Below, piece after piece: positions 32,387 through 45,530 of a stretch of 64,000 bases of DNA; positions within the stretch are counted from its first letter, which is position 1, and each line of letters opens with the position of its first letter. The DNA is from Bothriochloa decipiens (lineage: Eukaryota; Streptophyta; Magnoliopsida; Poales; Poaceae). The position numbers and the translations under genes were made by a program. The stretch lies in contig CM041642.1 in assembly GCA_023333625.1 (NCBI GenBank), forward strand, positions 10,735,086 through 10,799,085. Direction: 5' to 3'. Below the pieces are notes generated by a model. That model worked only from the letters and a program-made list of their open reading frames with translations, did no database searches and was not told where the DNA came from.

Positions 32387-33411
32387 CTGCGAGATATAGG
32401 CCGAAGCATCTATTTGTGGTGAAACCGCAGCCCAGCACACGGCTCATTACTTCCAATTATAAGCAAACATCCGCGTCGTGGAGCAAGGCCTAAACAGTAC
32501 TAAATCCCATCACATATCGTCGGCAGCAGGCGAGCTGTGGTCATTATAATATTATTAATACTATACACTGTATACATACATCTTGCTTGTGATTGAACCA
32601 AACAATGCTGTTGTATCATTATATATAATATATATTGGTATTAATAATCAAGCTATACATATATAAACATCCCTCTACCATCGACCCAGGGCAGACCGTT
32701 TCAACGCACACTTAGCGACGACTAAGACCACCACGACTGCACATATTAATCCGTGGTCTCGTTAGATTTAGTTTCACACTTAACTGTACGTATTGGTAGC
32801 GATGATAGGCCTAATCTTTGTTTTGTCAGGGTCCGGCCAGTTCATCTTCATTTCCCGGCCCCGATACTCCGACGGCTAGTTGTTGCAGCTGGTGAGAAGA
32901 GAAACAAGCCCGATGTGATGTGGGAAAAGGGAAAAAGGGCTACTCTCTCGCGCGTGATCCAGCCGGCCGGTGACACTACACGTAGATGCACAGCTAGTAG
33001 GATGTAAGTATCCAGGAATCCATCAAAATCATTCTGCCTTTTTATTTGCATTGTCATCCATCATCCCAACAGTTTTGGGAGGGGATGCAACTAGTAATAA
33101 CTAATCTATGTATGGTACAACTACTAATTGGGCCCGCGTATCTTGTTCGCAATCGCCAAACAGCGGATCAAGTCATGCTTAAATACACTGATATATACAG
33201 ATTAAATGTCCTTTGATTATGGATAACAGGTGTGCTCTGGAGTATATGCAGATTATAGACAAATGGCTGATTCGATATCTGGTGTGTTTATGTCATGCAA
33301 CTACTATAAAAGCAACAGGTCTCGTGTCCTTTTCATCCTCCCTAGTTCTAGCATGTACACTTCCATCTATTGATTATTGGCTACCACTACTTGGTGATCA
33401 ATCTAACCACG
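32387..33411. other. Intergenic region before the assembly gap
   Basis: Mostly AT-rich, with no supported gene, RNA or transposon terminus. Confidence 0.4.
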
Positions 33412-33511
33412 NNNNNNNNNNNNNNNNNNNNNNNNNNNNNNNNNNNNNNNNNNNNNNNNNNNNNNNNNNNNNNNNNNNNNNNNNNNNNNNNNNNNNNNNN
33501 NNNNNNNNNNN
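33412..33511. other. Assembly gap of 100 N
   Basis: Exactly 100 consecutive N, the conventional placeholder for a gap of unknown size. The sequences on either side cannot be assumed to lie 100 bp apart, and any reading frame crossing it is meaningless. Confidence 0.99.
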
Positions 33512-34215
33512 GTTCTAGCTACCTACTGATGTAATCATCCATTTCCATGGTGACATCATGATTATGGGGCAAATAAAACAACAGTTACTATTCATTTGAA
33601 CAGATTACCCAGGTAGGATTAATTTAAGCCATAGTTTAGTGGCATGATTAAAGGCCACACGACATTGACCCTCAGCTCACCAGCAAGATGGAGCCTTTCG
33701 TAAAAAAAAAACAATTAAACCTGCAATGGCCGGCCGGGGGCGTGCAGCTGGGTTGCCTGACTGCGCGCGGCGCGCTGCTCCTCCCTGGTGGCTCCCTGAG
33801 CAACGGCAAAAGCCACCGCGCATAGGGACAAACGCGGACGCCAATGGGCAATGGGCATGGCGCCGCGCGATCGAGCGAGCAGCACCTCGGATCTCTCCGG
33901 TCAGGGCGTGCTGGACACTTATCAAAATCGCGTTGGCGCTGCCCAGTTTATTACTGCAAGTGGGGGCGCGCGAGAGGGCTAGCTACTTGCACATGTCGGC
34001 AAAAACAAAAACTGCGCATGTGCAGATGGTGAAACGGGCCTTTTTTTTTTACACGTACTACTATAGTTTAAGAGCTAGGCGGGGGCTGCGTTTCATAAAA
34101 CTATAATGCCACTAGATTAGATACCGTGTACGTACGTGTCTGGTCTGTGCCGACTTCAATTACATGTTGCTATGGAAACACTAAAATGCAGCACATGATG
34201 AAGGATTTTTGCTGG

Positions 34216-34218
<3 letters not shown>

Positions 34219-34262
<44 letters not shown>
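34219..34262. repeat. (TA)22 microsatellite
   Basis: An uninterrupted TA dinucleotide run. Such tracts are highly polymorphic in length in plant genomes. Confidence 0.95.
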
Positions 34263-34268
<6 letters not shown>

Positions 34269-35036
34269 TCCGTTGGAAGTTAGGGCATAGTATGCATGCA
34301 CTGTGTGTTTTTGTTTATTATATATAAATGCATGTACTCATTTTGATATGCTTGATGAGTGACTGAGGGTGGTATATATAGTAGCTCATGTCATATGCGA
34401 AATGACTGGCTTCCACATGCCCTTTGGGCTTGCTAGATATGATTGGCCGGTTTAAGAGTTTAGGCGACTCTTTTGAACGTACGGGTTGCTTATTTTAAAT
34501 GATCATGTGTAGATTGCTTTTGCAGAAGATAACAGTTTATATATATTTTTGGGCGCACTGGACTTGTTTTCGACCTAGTTATTTCAACACAAGTCTTCTG
34601 GACCACTAGGTTAGGTCGATAGGTTTGCCGAAATCCTGAGGTACCGGGTACGTTCTATCTAGGCTAGGACCATCAATGCTTATTCATATTGGTGCTTTAA
34701 GATTTTGAAAGAGAGAGTGGATGAATTTTAGCTGGATACAAATAATAAAGTTTTGTTTCCTCTCTTACTACTAGCTATTTGAGTATTTTGTAACCTAATT
34801 AACACCATATATAGGTAGGAGCATATTCTGAAATTTACATGTGGTTTTTGACAAATAAATTTTGGATATCTATTAGCTACTCTAGCTAGTTGCATTATTC
34901 TACTAATTTCAAACCTGCAGCAATTCCTAAGAACAGTGTCTTTTACTGCTCAGGTTCCTTCAGGCTCAATCATATGGGGATCAATGGATAATTGCTCGCA
35001 GTTGATATTTGCCACCGGCCTAACAACAACAATTGA

Positions 35037-35275
35037 GCCTTGTTTAGATTGCAAAATTTTGCAATTTGAACACTGTAGTATTTTTATTTGTATTTGGCAA
35101 ATATTGTCCGATAATGGATTAACTAGGTTTAAAAGATTCGTCTCATGATTTATAACTAAATTATGTAATTAATTAATTTTTTATCTATATTTACTGCTCC
35201 ATGTATGGACCTAAAGATTGATGTGATGGAGAGAAAGTGAAAAAACTTAAAATTTTGCTCCAATCTAAACAAGGC
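35037..35275. mobile_element. Tourist/PIF-like MITE, full length (239 bp)
   Basis: Terminal inverted repeats are GCCTTGTTTAGATTG (left) and CAATCTAAACAAGGC (right), a perfect 15-bp match. The interior holds AAATATTGTCCGATAATGG and TTTATCTATATTTACTGCTCC, sequences of a very abundant grass MITE family beginning GGCCTTGTTTAG. It is noncoding. A clear target duplication is not visible, so the superfamily assignment (PIF/Harbinger) rests on terminus resemblance. Confidence 0.75.
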
Positions 35276-36975
35276 CATGGTCCAAACACAGCAAAAGCTG
35301 GCAAGTGGTACAGGCCGGCTCAGAACATTTTCCAGCATAGCACTCAGTGGTTAGGGTGGGGAAAACAAAGCTCATGAAAGTGAAGATCTATCGTTTATAG
35401 CTGCAGAACCCGAGGATGTAGGGCTCGTTAAGCACAATGTGCCAGAATGCATGCACGACAGATTCTTCCTCTATTTGCTCGTCACCTGCACACATGGTAC
35501 AGGCTACGCTTCTTTTTGAGTGCTGAAATTGAAGGACCACCTGCACACATCGTACTCCTGTGCCAATGAAAAGCCTGTGTAGCTGTCTAAGAAAATGGCA
35601 ACACAGCTCCCGTAAAATGCCATAGCCATGGGGATATGATAGGCGTAGGCCGGAAGTGCTGAAATTGAAGGACCACTGCTAGGTGTTTTCTAGTGTAGCC
35701 AAACCTAACAAATAATACTAGAAATGCCCTGAAATAGAGGCGGCAATATCACTAGCTGTGACGAATAATCACCTCTCATAGGGCTGAATTATATGGTGGG
35801 TTCATTTGATGAGTATATTAGAAGCACTCTTCTTTGAAGGGGCATTTTCCAATATGGCCAGAGCTGAACTTAAGATGATGTGCTAGCATGTGTACTTATA
35901 GATATAAAAACAGGCAGTTGAAGGGTTCTCAAAATTTCAAACAAGAAGATATGCATGATTTCCATTGCTTACACTAGCTGTACCATATGGAGACCATGGT
36001 ACTGCAGAGTGCAGGCTTCCTATCAACAAGCATCATCAATAGCGAATTAATTAATAAAGGGCCTGTTTGGAACTAAAATTTTATTAGTACTAGTCAACGT
36101 CAGCTTCTTAACCGCCTACAGTACTTATTGATCAATGAGTTGGGCGTGTAACCTAGAACTTGCTCCACTCGTTAGTTCACCTCTATGGATATAGATGATT
36201 ATTCAGGACTAAAATTCAGTCATGGTATTCGATCAGGACAACGCCGCTCTGTGCTGCTCCTGCATGCATGTGTCATGTGAAAGATTAAAAACAAACCCTG
36301 GAATCCACATCAAATTGGTCAGATATATTGGCAAACCTTTGAGCTGCTAGCTAGCAGCTAGTACTAGCTTGAAACGCGTTAGGTACGCTAAAACAGTTCA
36401 GCACGATGACAGCTGGCCAACAGAAACCGACGAGACGATCCCTTTGTTGATGGACTTGACAGCGCTGGTGTTTTTGTGTTTTTGCCTACCGGTTTGAGCT
36501 GTGGCAGGAGCCAACACCCAGGGATGCGTCCATGGACGGCCAGCACACGCGTGTCCGCACCGCAGAGGCCGGCCGGGAGCACTCTCGTGCATGGATCAGA
36601 TCGGACTAGTGGACCCCTGGCCGAAGTGACGACGCGCGTTACACGGTTACCGATTTCGCGGCAGGTCACAGAGGTCGGAGAAAGCCATCGATTCGACCGA
36701 CGCATGCACGCGCGTGCATGCATGCGTGCCTTCTCAGATCAGATCGATGGTGGTTGGACGGGGGATGGAACAATCGCATCAGACCAGGGACGGGCGGCGC
36801 TCGCATGCATGTCCCCCGACCCGAAGTAGACACGTAGTACTGCCGCCATGCATGCATGCGTGCTGCTTCCAATCCCATGGAGAAACAACCATGCAGCTAA
36901 GCTAGTGTAGCTTACACGCCTTTTCTAGCAGGGGAACACATGACTTTAGACAGCACATTTTTGCTATGGAAATTT

Positions 36976-37131
36976 GGACCTTGTTTAGGTTGTAAAAAAT
37001 TTCACGATGAATAATAACTCTTTTGTCATATTTAACAAATATTGTCCAATCGTAGACCAACTAGGCTTAAAAGATTCATCTCGTGATTTCAAACTAAACT
37101 TAGTTATTTTTTTTACCTATATTCAATGCTC
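36976..37131. mobile_element. Truncated copy of the same GGCCTTGTTTAG MITE family
   Basis: It starts GGACCTTGTTTAGGTTG and matches 35037-35190 in order (CATATTTAACAAATATTGTCC, GACCAACTAGGCTTAAAAGA, CTATATTCAATGCTCC). It then stops abruptly at 37131, where GCATGC-rich unrelated sequence begins. The right third and right terminal repeat are missing. Confidence 0.7.
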
Positions 37132-39761
37132 CGACGATCGTGCATGCATGCACGCTGAACAGAGGGGATCAAAGACGGACCTGAGCAATGCAAGCAGGCG
37201 TGTCAAGTGGCATGCATGCCACGGATCATTCAAGTCGGGCACAATATGGCAGACACGACAACCGATGTATTTGGTAGCAGGTGGGTATCCTGAGATCAAC
37301 CGACGTCCAGCAGACGGCGGCGGCGGCAGCAGCAGCAGGCACTGTGATGGTCCATGTAGTATGAACATGCATCATATGGGCAGGCACAAGTACTCGATTC
37401 ATCTCCGGGAGCACTCTATACTAGCATGGGTGCAATTGATTCATATGATGGATGTAAACACAAAATTATATGCGATATTAGATAAGTATAGGTGCAAATG
37501 ATTCGATCACATTATCATAGATGCCACTCATAGTTGAGAAAAATAGTTCAGACTAATTGGTTTACTTTTTCATTTTTGAAACTCTACTAGAATATACAAG
37601 GTGGCAAAATATCGAAAAAAAAGTAGACACATGCACGGCTAAACTTAGATGACCAAATCATCTGCCAATGCTTAACAGGCCAACACATTGATCTGGCAAA
37701 TGTGGACGAAGGCTTCCAAAAACACCTAGAGTCATGTATTATATTGTGAAAAGGCTACTGTGTATTGGCATAGGCTGTCTCGTACACAAGAGGATGGCTA
37801 ACCCATGCTAATGTAGGAACATATGACTAGAAGAAAAGGAGGTTGATGGGCTGCTCAAGAACTCGAAATACATCTTGATCAAGTAAAATACAAGACTACA
37901 CATATATATGAATATATCTTACAAATATATGAGTGCTTAAAATAAGTTTCTAATATCATACCCTTCATGCTAGCGATCATCATGAGGCACAAGAGAATAA
38001 AGGGATGAGATAAATTCAAGTAGCAATAATAATCATATTCACATGTCTGAGCATACGTGAATTATTAAGTTTGAAAGCCAAATGATGGTAACTAGAAGCA
38101 CCAAGGAAACAAGCAACTATAGTACGCTTCCGGATGATATATTCTTCATCTGTCAACCAAGAAGATAGCCCAAAACCATTTTTCCATTTTCTTCAAGAGG
38201 ATAAATCTTCTCCAACTAACATGACATATATGTTTCCATGATGCAACTCTATTCGAGAGTTATGATGACAATGCTAACCTCTTATGAAACTTCGTGTATC
38301 AGTATGTCATTGCTTGATAATGGTGACCAGCTGTCTTTATATCCATATGAAATGCATATTTATACATATTATTAATGGTCATGACAGCGGCTGACTATTT
38401 TCTCAATGACGTGGAAATGTTTTCTTAATGGGTCTTATATTAGCTGTCACGAGCAACAAGCATTGAGAAACAGGCTGCCGCTAGTGTTTAGTTAAGGAAA
38501 TCTATGGTTCGACTTTTTTTGGCGGCAAACAATAGTATATATGGAGTATATATACAAAGAAGAGTTTACGATTATATTGTTAATGCTGCTCTATATATAA
38601 ACTGTCTTTAATTAACAAACAAATAGCTGGCGCAGCATATTGACATTACAGAATCTCACACAATGTGCAAACGACAAATTGTGCACCTAAGCTATAAGCT
38701 GAAGAGCATTGCCTATATGACACTAGCTTGGCAGTTCAGAAAAGACAAGTAATACAGTCATTTACTGATATGTACGGACGGACGGAAATTACACATTTAT
38801 TAGCATCATCAACAGTAGCAGTAGCAGAACACAGTGCATATACGGATACGGGTCTGCAGAGGTTTCTAATTCCTCACCTGACACATGCATCATGATGTAT
38901 AATCTTTCTCCCTCTCCCCTTATCCCTGCACTGCATCCATTGATGCACAGTTGCAAACTATTGCCCTCGAAGGCTTGTTGGGTGGGACCTTGGGAGAGCG
39001 AGCTGCGTGCAGCCACAGGAAGCAAGAATGGCTAGAGTGGCAAAAAGAAAAGCTAAAACATGAATGCCGGCTGAAGCAGCCTTTCGTTATCGTAGAATTG
39101 TCATAGCAAATAAAGGGCCCTTCTTTGACAGTTACTGGATCTGAGCATGAGGAGCTTTAGTTTCCATTTCCATGCTGTTGTCTAAAAGACCCTCCTGCAA
39201 GCCGGTTGCCCGATCTCGATCCTATCGGCCTAACAGCTTTTCTGTTTCACCCCATCATTAAGAAAAATCCATTATATTGGGAGTGATCTAATAATCCTCG
39301 TGTGTTTTTACAATTCTATGTTGCAAACTACTCCTTCTAAATTTATTCAATGATCCTGGATGCATTGTTTGCGCATATAGACAGTACATTATTGTCAATC
39401 GACGATGGGTCCCTACATAAGAGCGAATTAAGGTATATATACTGATTGTAGCAGATGTATGCATCCTCCCTAATACAAGCATACATACATCCATAAGGCA
39501 AGTATAACCATCCAATTCAATTTGCTCTAGCTTCGCCACCGTCGTCCCTCTAGGTGACTCGCCTGGCGTGGATACACTGTTATCACCAATTTTTTTCCCC
39601 CACGCTTCTGGCACCGAACAGCCAGAGATGTTTTCTTTCCTTCCAAATCTGCTAACTTACCACGGCGAAAAGGGAGTCAAAATCCCTTTCGTTTGTCTCT
39701 TCATTCGCCAATGACTGCGCTGCTGGAAGCCTTTGGAATCACCGGATGCGAACAAGCTACA

Positions 39762-40620
39762 TGTCAGGTACCTAAAAAGGTACCCTTAACCCTCGACTAA
39801 GGGGATTAACCCCTGACATTAACAAGACAAACCCGGTATCATTAGCCCTCGTCTAGCGTAGAAACGCAAGTGCCAGGTCATACTGGGCCGGCCCACGAAC
39901 GGGCCTCGATGGTCCGGGCAGCTACCTATCCGACGTACCCCGCTTGAGGCAGAGCAAATCACTCGAGGGTGCCACTCGATCTACCCCTCGGTGACGGAGA
40001 TACGCCCGAGCGAACGGGCAGCCCTCGAGCTCGACGCACCCCTCGAATATCTACCTTATGTACGAATACAGGAGCATTTAATGAGTTCTACCTGCTCCTG
40101 CCTAACCTCGTGGCCACAGTGACGGTAACAGTTACAAGTACACCAGTCAAATCTTACTTTTACCTCCCATACCCGAGAATCTGGTGGGCCGTACCACACT
40201 GTAACTCCTGCCGTGCACTGTGTCCCGTTCGGCACTCCCTCGATACGCGTTTGTCGACACATCTCCCGTGTTTCCCGGGTTCGTTCTTATCCGCTCAGGC
40301 CTCGACCCCCTTGATCACACCCTCGAGCGGACTTCGTCATCACCGGTTAACACTCCAACAACTCCCGATGCGATGACTACAGGGATCAGCATGACCGTGC
40401 TTGGACATCCGTCTATCACCGACCATCAGCTGCATCACCTTACGCACGAGAAGAATGGCTGCGTCATCTCCGAACACGTCGCTACAGGACACGTCATGCC
40501 CGGCGCACGCCTCTACAGCAACACCGACATGATCGGCATCACCTCCTCGACGTCAGCAGCCACGTCTGCCCTAAGATCCATGTACCCCTGTGCCCCTCCT
40601 TCACCTATAAAAGGGGCACC
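39762..40620 (+). repeat. 5' LTR of the Tat element, truncated just after the TATA box
   Basis: It begins TGTCAGGTACC and matches the 3' LTR to about 40620, including the TATAAAAG at 40606-40613. About ten bases further on, homology stops and gag coding sequence begins (GPRVFSRAIR). The missing part corresponds to 52621-52898 of the 3' LTR, about 278 bp, together with the primer-binding site and leader. Confidence 0.85.
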
Positions 40621-41575
40621 GGGCCCTCGAGTCTTTAGCAGGGCGATCCGCAACACGCCGCTACCGAACCCCTTCCGACCCCCCACGAGTGTCGTCAAGT
40701 ACAATGGCGAGACCAAGCTTGAGCTCTGGTTGGCCGATTTTCGATTGGCCTACCAGTTGGGCGGGGCACGCGATGACCGCGCCATCATCCGCCAACTCCC
40801 CCTGTTCCTCTCCGACACAGCTCAAAGGTGGCTCGAGGAACTCCCTCCCGATCAGATCCGTAACTGGGCCGACCTGGTGTGGGTCTTCGAGGGAAACTTC
40901 AAGGGGACCTATGTGCACCTCGGCAACTCCTGGGACCTCCGTAACTGCAAGCAGCAGCCCGGGGAGTCCCTACGCGACTTCGCCCGACACTTCTCCAAGC
41001 AACACACCGAGCTCCCACACATCCCCGACCACGACGTCATCTTGGCATTCGTCTCGGGTACCACCTACAAGGAGTTGGTACGAGAGCTAGGACGCAATCA
41101 CCCCAAGACCGTCGATGAGCTGATGGACGTAGTTGCCAACTACGCAGCCGGCGAGGAAGCGGTCAGAGCCTTCTTCGTCAACGAGAAGGACAAAGGAAAG
41201 GCGCAGGCGACCGACACTGAGGGCACGAGCAAGGTCCCCAAGAAGGGCAATAAGAAGAAGAAGAAGAACCAGCAGGGCAAGCGTGAGGCTGCGGACGATG
41301 ATCTCATCGTTGCAGTCGAGCGCAAGAAGCCTCGAGGTCCCCCCGAGGGGGCCGTCTTCGATAAGATGCTAAAGGAGCCTTGCCCTTACCAAAAGGGAGG
41401 GGCTAATCATAACCTGGAGGACTGCCGAATGCTCAGAGACTACTACAAGTGTCTGGGCATCGAGAAGGACGATCAGAAGAAGGACAAAGGCGGCGACAAG
41501 GGTGGCGACAAGGAGGATGATAAATTCCCCGAGGTCTTCGATTGCTACATGATCTATGGCGGCCCCTCAACCTAG
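40621..41575 (+). pseudogene. gag of the Tat element (5' end fused to LTR)
   Basis: The frame is open from inside the LTR (40220) to the TAG at 41573. Gag homology starts at about 40622: FSRAIRNTPLP, VVKYNGETKLELWLADFRLA, then the retrotransposon gag core LFLSDTAQRWLEELPPDQIR and LRDFARHFSKQHTELP. The C-terminal part has a Lys-rich stretch (KKGNKKKKKNQQGK) and a zinc-knuckle-like CPYQKGGANHNLEDC. No in-frame ATG follows the TATA box before the gag core, so a normal gag start is missing. Gag would form the virus-like particle of the retrotransposon. Confidence 0.85.
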
Positions 41576-41604
41576 CTTGACAGCGCAAGAGAGAGTGTTG
41601 AGAG

Positions 41605-43760
41605 GTCTTCTCCATCTCAGTCGCTACACCCCAGTACCTCGACTGGTCCAATGCTCCCATCACATTCGACCGTGATGACCATCCAGATCGCGTCGTCAAC
41701 CCGGGAGTCTACCCGCTTGTCGTCGACCCGATCATCATCAACACCCGCATCTCCAAGGTCCTCATGGATGGGGGCAGCAGCCTCAACATCATCTACCTCG
41801 AGACCCTCGACCTCCTAGGGGTCAAGAGATCGCAACTACGGCCCAGCGCCAGGGGTTTCCATGGAGTTGTGCAAGGGAAGAAGGCCCTGCCCGTTGGTCG
41901 CATCGACCTCCCCGTCTACTTTGGCACCCCCAAAAACTTCATAAAGGAGATCCTCACCTTCGAGGTGGTTGGGTTTCATGGCACGTACCACGCCATCATC
42001 GGTCGACCCGGATACGCGCAGTTCATGGCGATCCCCAACTACACGTATCTCAAGCTCAAGATGCAGGGACCCAAGGGCGTCATCACCATCGGCTCCTCCT
42101 ATGAGCAGGCATACGACTGTGACGTCGAGTGTGTCGAGAATGAAGAGGCCGTCAAGGAGTCCACCAGGCTGGCCTTGACCCTCGAGGGCCTCACCGCTGA
42201 GGTCCCCAAGCCCAAGCGCCACGCGGGCAGCTTCGAGCCCCGCAGAAGACACCAAAAAGATCCCCTCGACCCGAGCGGCTCTGGCGAGAAGGCGCTGACG
42301 ATTAGTGCCACCCTCGACAGCAAATAGGAAGCAATGGTCGTCGACTTTCTCCACGCGAATGCCGACATGTTTGCGTGGAGTCCCTCGGACATGCTGGGCA
42401 TACCGAGGGAAGTCGTTGAGCACGCCTTGGAGATCTGGGCTGGGTCCACACTGGTGAAGCAATGCTTGCGCCGCTTCGACGCGGAGAAGTGCAAGATCAT
42501 CGGCGAGGAGGTTCACAAGCTTTTGGTAGCCGGGTTTATCAAGGAGGTTCATCATCCCGAGTGGTTATCCAATCCTGTACTTGTTAAGAAAAAGAATGGA
42601 AAAATGAGGATGTGTGTTGATTATACTAGTTTGAATAAAGCATGCCCCAAAGTTCCATTTCCTTTACCACGCATTGATCAAATTGTTGACTCCACTGCGG
42701 GATGTGAAAATCTCTCTTTTCTTGATGCTTATTCCGGTTACCATCAAATCAAGATGAAGGAGTCCGACCAGCTCGCAACCTCCTTTATCACCCCTTTTGG
42801 CATGTACTGCTATGTTACCATGCCCTTCGGCCTTCAAAATGCCAGGGCGACATACCAGCGATGCATGCTTTATGTTTTCGGCGAGCACATAGGAACACAG
42901 TCGAGGCCCATGTCGACGACATCATAGTCAAGTCAAAAAAGGTCGACAACCTCATCGAGGACCTCAAGATCGCGTTCGAGTGCCTTCAAGCCAAAAACAT
43001 CAAGCTCAACCCCAAGAATGTGTCTTTGGTGTGCCACGAGGCATGCTCTTAGGGTTCATCGTCTCCTAGCACGGTATCGAGGCCAACCCCGAGAAGGTTG
43101 CGGCGGTCACACGGATGGGGCCAATTCAAGACCTAAAGGGCATACAGAAGGTTACGGGCTGCCTCACGGTCCTCAGCCGCTTCATCTCACGCTTAGGAGA
43201 AAAGGCCCTGCCGCTGTACCGACTTCTAAAGAAATTTGAGCACTTCGCGTGGACCGTTGAGGCCGAGGAGGCCCTCGATAAGCTCAAAAATATGCTAACC
43301 TCCCCCCAATTCTCGTACTGCCTCGACCTGCCACGCCATCCGAACAAGTCGAGCCACTTCTTCTCTACGTCACCGCAAGCACCCAGGTTGTCAGCGCGGC
43401 CATAGTGGTTGAGAGGCATGAGGAAGGGCACGCATTGCCCGTCCAACGGCCGGTTTACTTCATCAGCGAGGTGCTCTCGGAAATGAAGGTCCGCTACCCA
43501 CAAATCCAGAAGCTGCTCTATGCCATCATGCTCAGACACCGCAAGCTCTAGCACTATTTCCTCAGCCACCCGGTCACCGTGGTTTCATCCTTTCCCCTGG
43601 GGGAGATAATCCAAAACTGAGAGGCCGCGGGAAGGATCGCTAAGTGGTCGGTCGAGCTCATGGGTGAAACTATCACCTACGCGCTGCGCAAAGCAATCAA
43701 GTCTCAGGTGCTGGCGGACTTCATCGCCGAGTGGATCGACACCTAGCTTCCACCGGCGCA
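41605..43760 (+). pseudogene. Protease and reverse transcriptase region of the Tat element, with stops
   Basis: A shifted frame from about 41605 gives the aspartic protease region (VLMDGGSSLNIIYLETLDLL; active-site triad written DGG). A TAG at 42325 interrupts the frame before the reverse transcriptase. The latter shows CVDYTSLNKACPK, SFLDAYSGYHQIK and FGMYCYVTMPFGLQNA, then, after a frameshift near 42895, AHVDDIIVKSKK, the catalytic YVDD block with Tyr changed to His. The thumb/connection part (VTGCLTVLSRFISRLGEKAL) follows in another frame. Several stops remain (about 43050, 43402, 43548, 43618), so no full-length polyprotein can be made. Confidence 0.88.
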
Positions 43761-43769
43761 GATTCAAGC

Positions 43770-44400
43770 TGAGCTGTGGACAATGTACTTCGACGGGTCG
43801 CTCATGAAGATAGGAGCAGGCACGGGCTTGCTCTTCATCTCACCCCATGGAGTCCACATGCGCTACATCATTCACATCCACTTCGCCACCTCCAACAACC
43901 TCACGGAGTATGAGGCCCTTGTCAACGGTCTATGAATCGCCCTCGAGCTCGGGGTTCGATGCCTTGACATTCAGGGCGACTCGCAACTCGTCATCGACCA
44001 AGTAATGAAGGCCTTGAGCTGCCATGACCCTAAGATGGAGGCCTACTGCAATGAGGTACACAAGCTAGAGGATAAGTTCCATGGACTCGAGCTCAACCAT
44101 GTTGCTCGACGCTACAACGAAGCCACGGATGAGCTCGCTAAAATTGTGTCTACTCGAGGCACCGTCTCGCCAGACATCTTCTCAAGGGACCTCCTTGAGC
44201 CCTCTGTCGACTTGGGCTCGGGGGCTGGCACCGCACCATCAACACTCGACCCCCCGGCCTCGACCAAGGCCCCCTCGACCGGGGCTGAGGTCATGGAGAT
44301 CGAGGGGACACCCCCACTGTCAAGCCCACCACTGGACTGGCGCGTTCCCTTCCTCGACTTCCTTATTCAAGGGGAGCTCCGAGAAGACTGAACCGAGGCT
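43770..44400 (+). pseudogene. RNase H region of the Tat element
   Basis: The frame from about 43780 reads WTMYFDGSLMKIGAGTGLLF, TSNNLTEYEALVNGL, a stop at 43933, then IALELGVRCLDIQGDSQLVI and LNHVARRYNEATDELAKI. The acidic residues in YFDGS, TEYEAL and GDSQLV are those of the RNase H active site (RVT_3-type fold). The RNA strand of the cDNA hybrid is the normal substrate. A proline/serine-rich linker leads toward the integrase. Confidence 0.82.
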
Positions 44401-44489
44401 CGACGGATAGCTCGATGGGCCAAGACCTACGTCATCTATGGCGATGACAAGGAACTCTACCGATGAAGCTGACTGGGATCCTCTAGCGT

Positions 44490-45530
44490 TGTATCAGCAT
44501 CGAGGAAGGCACGAGGCTCCTCATTGACATTCACTCGGGGGTTGCGGCCATCACGCTGTGCCAAGAACCCTCATCGGCAATGCCTTCCAGCAAGGTTTCT
44601 ACTGGCCGATCGCCGTCTCCGACGCCATCAACCTCGTCCGCTCGTGCGAGGGGTGCCAATTCTACGCCAAGCAAACACACCTCCCGGCTCACGTCCTGCA
44701 GATGATCCCCATCACTTGGTCATTTGTGGTCTAGGGGCTCGATCTCGTGGGACCTCTCAAGAAAACAATCAGGGGCTACACGCATCTGCACGTAGCCGTC
44801 GACAAATTCACTAAGTGGATCAAGGCTCGGCCTATTACCAACATCCGCTCCGAGCAAGCACTCTTGTTCTTCACCGACATCATCCACCACTTTGGGGTCC
44901 CCAACGTCATCATCACTGACAATGGCATGCAGTTCACTGGCAAAAAGTTCTTGAACTTCTATGACTACAATCACATTCATGTGAAATGGTCCGCAGTCGC
45001 TCATCCTCAAACCAATGGCCAGGTTGAACGCACCAATGGCATGATCCTTCAGGGCCTCAAACCAAGAATCTACAACTGGTTGAAGTATGGGAAGAAGTGG
45101 GCTGTCGAGTTACCCTTAGTCCTATGGAGCCTAAGGACGACACCTAGTCGAGCCATGGGATTTACCCCATTCTTCCTGGTCTACGGGTCCGAGGCCGTCC
45201 TCCCCACCGATCTCGAGTATGGGTCCCGTCGACTAAAGGCCTACAACAAGCAGACAAATGAGGAGGCCCTCGCAAATGCCATCGACCAGCTCGAAGAAGC
45301 TCAAGACATGACCCTCCTCCACTCCGTGAGGTACCAGCAGAAGCTTCGACGCTACCATGAGAAGCACGTGCGTAAGAAGGATTTCCAAGTTAGCGATCTT
45401 GTCCTCCATGGGAAGGCCCATATACCGTAGCTAAGGTGTTGAAACTTGGGACATACAAGCTAGCGAACAACAAAGGTGAAACCTTCATCAACGCATGGAA
45501 CATCGAGCAACTACATCACTTTTACCCTTA
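44490..45530 (+). pseudogene. Integrase region of the Tat element
   Basis: A zinc-binding HHCC-like part (FYWPIAVSDAINLVRSCEGC) is followed by a stop at 44733, then an open frame 44747-45430. The core carries the DDE triad in HVAVDKFTKWI, IITDNGMQFTG and GQVERTNGMIL. The C-terminal part continues with FFLVYGSEAVLPTDLEYGSR and RRYHEKHVRKKDFQVSDLVL. After a stop at 45428 the remainder, KVLKLGTYKLANNKG, is in another frame. No chromodomain follows, consistent with Tat. Confidence 0.85.

Larger units (their letters stand above)
33512..39761. other. Long intergenic region with MITEs and a microsatellite
   Basis: No gene could be supported in 6.2 kb. ORFs near 33726-34106, 36388-36829 and 37007-37501 overlap others on the opposite strand and have no family features. 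Recognisable contents are a (TA)n tract, one full and one partial copy of the same MITE family, and several GCATGCATGC clusters (36700-36870, 37140-37220). A GGGCCTGTTTGGAACTAAAAT motif at 36059-36079 resembles a Tourist-type terminus but lacks a partner end. Confidence 0.45.

Noticed and set aside
36059..36210. Tourist-like terminus GGGCCTGTTTGGAACTAAAAT
   Set aside because: No matching inverted end or target duplication was found nearby, so it was not called as an element.
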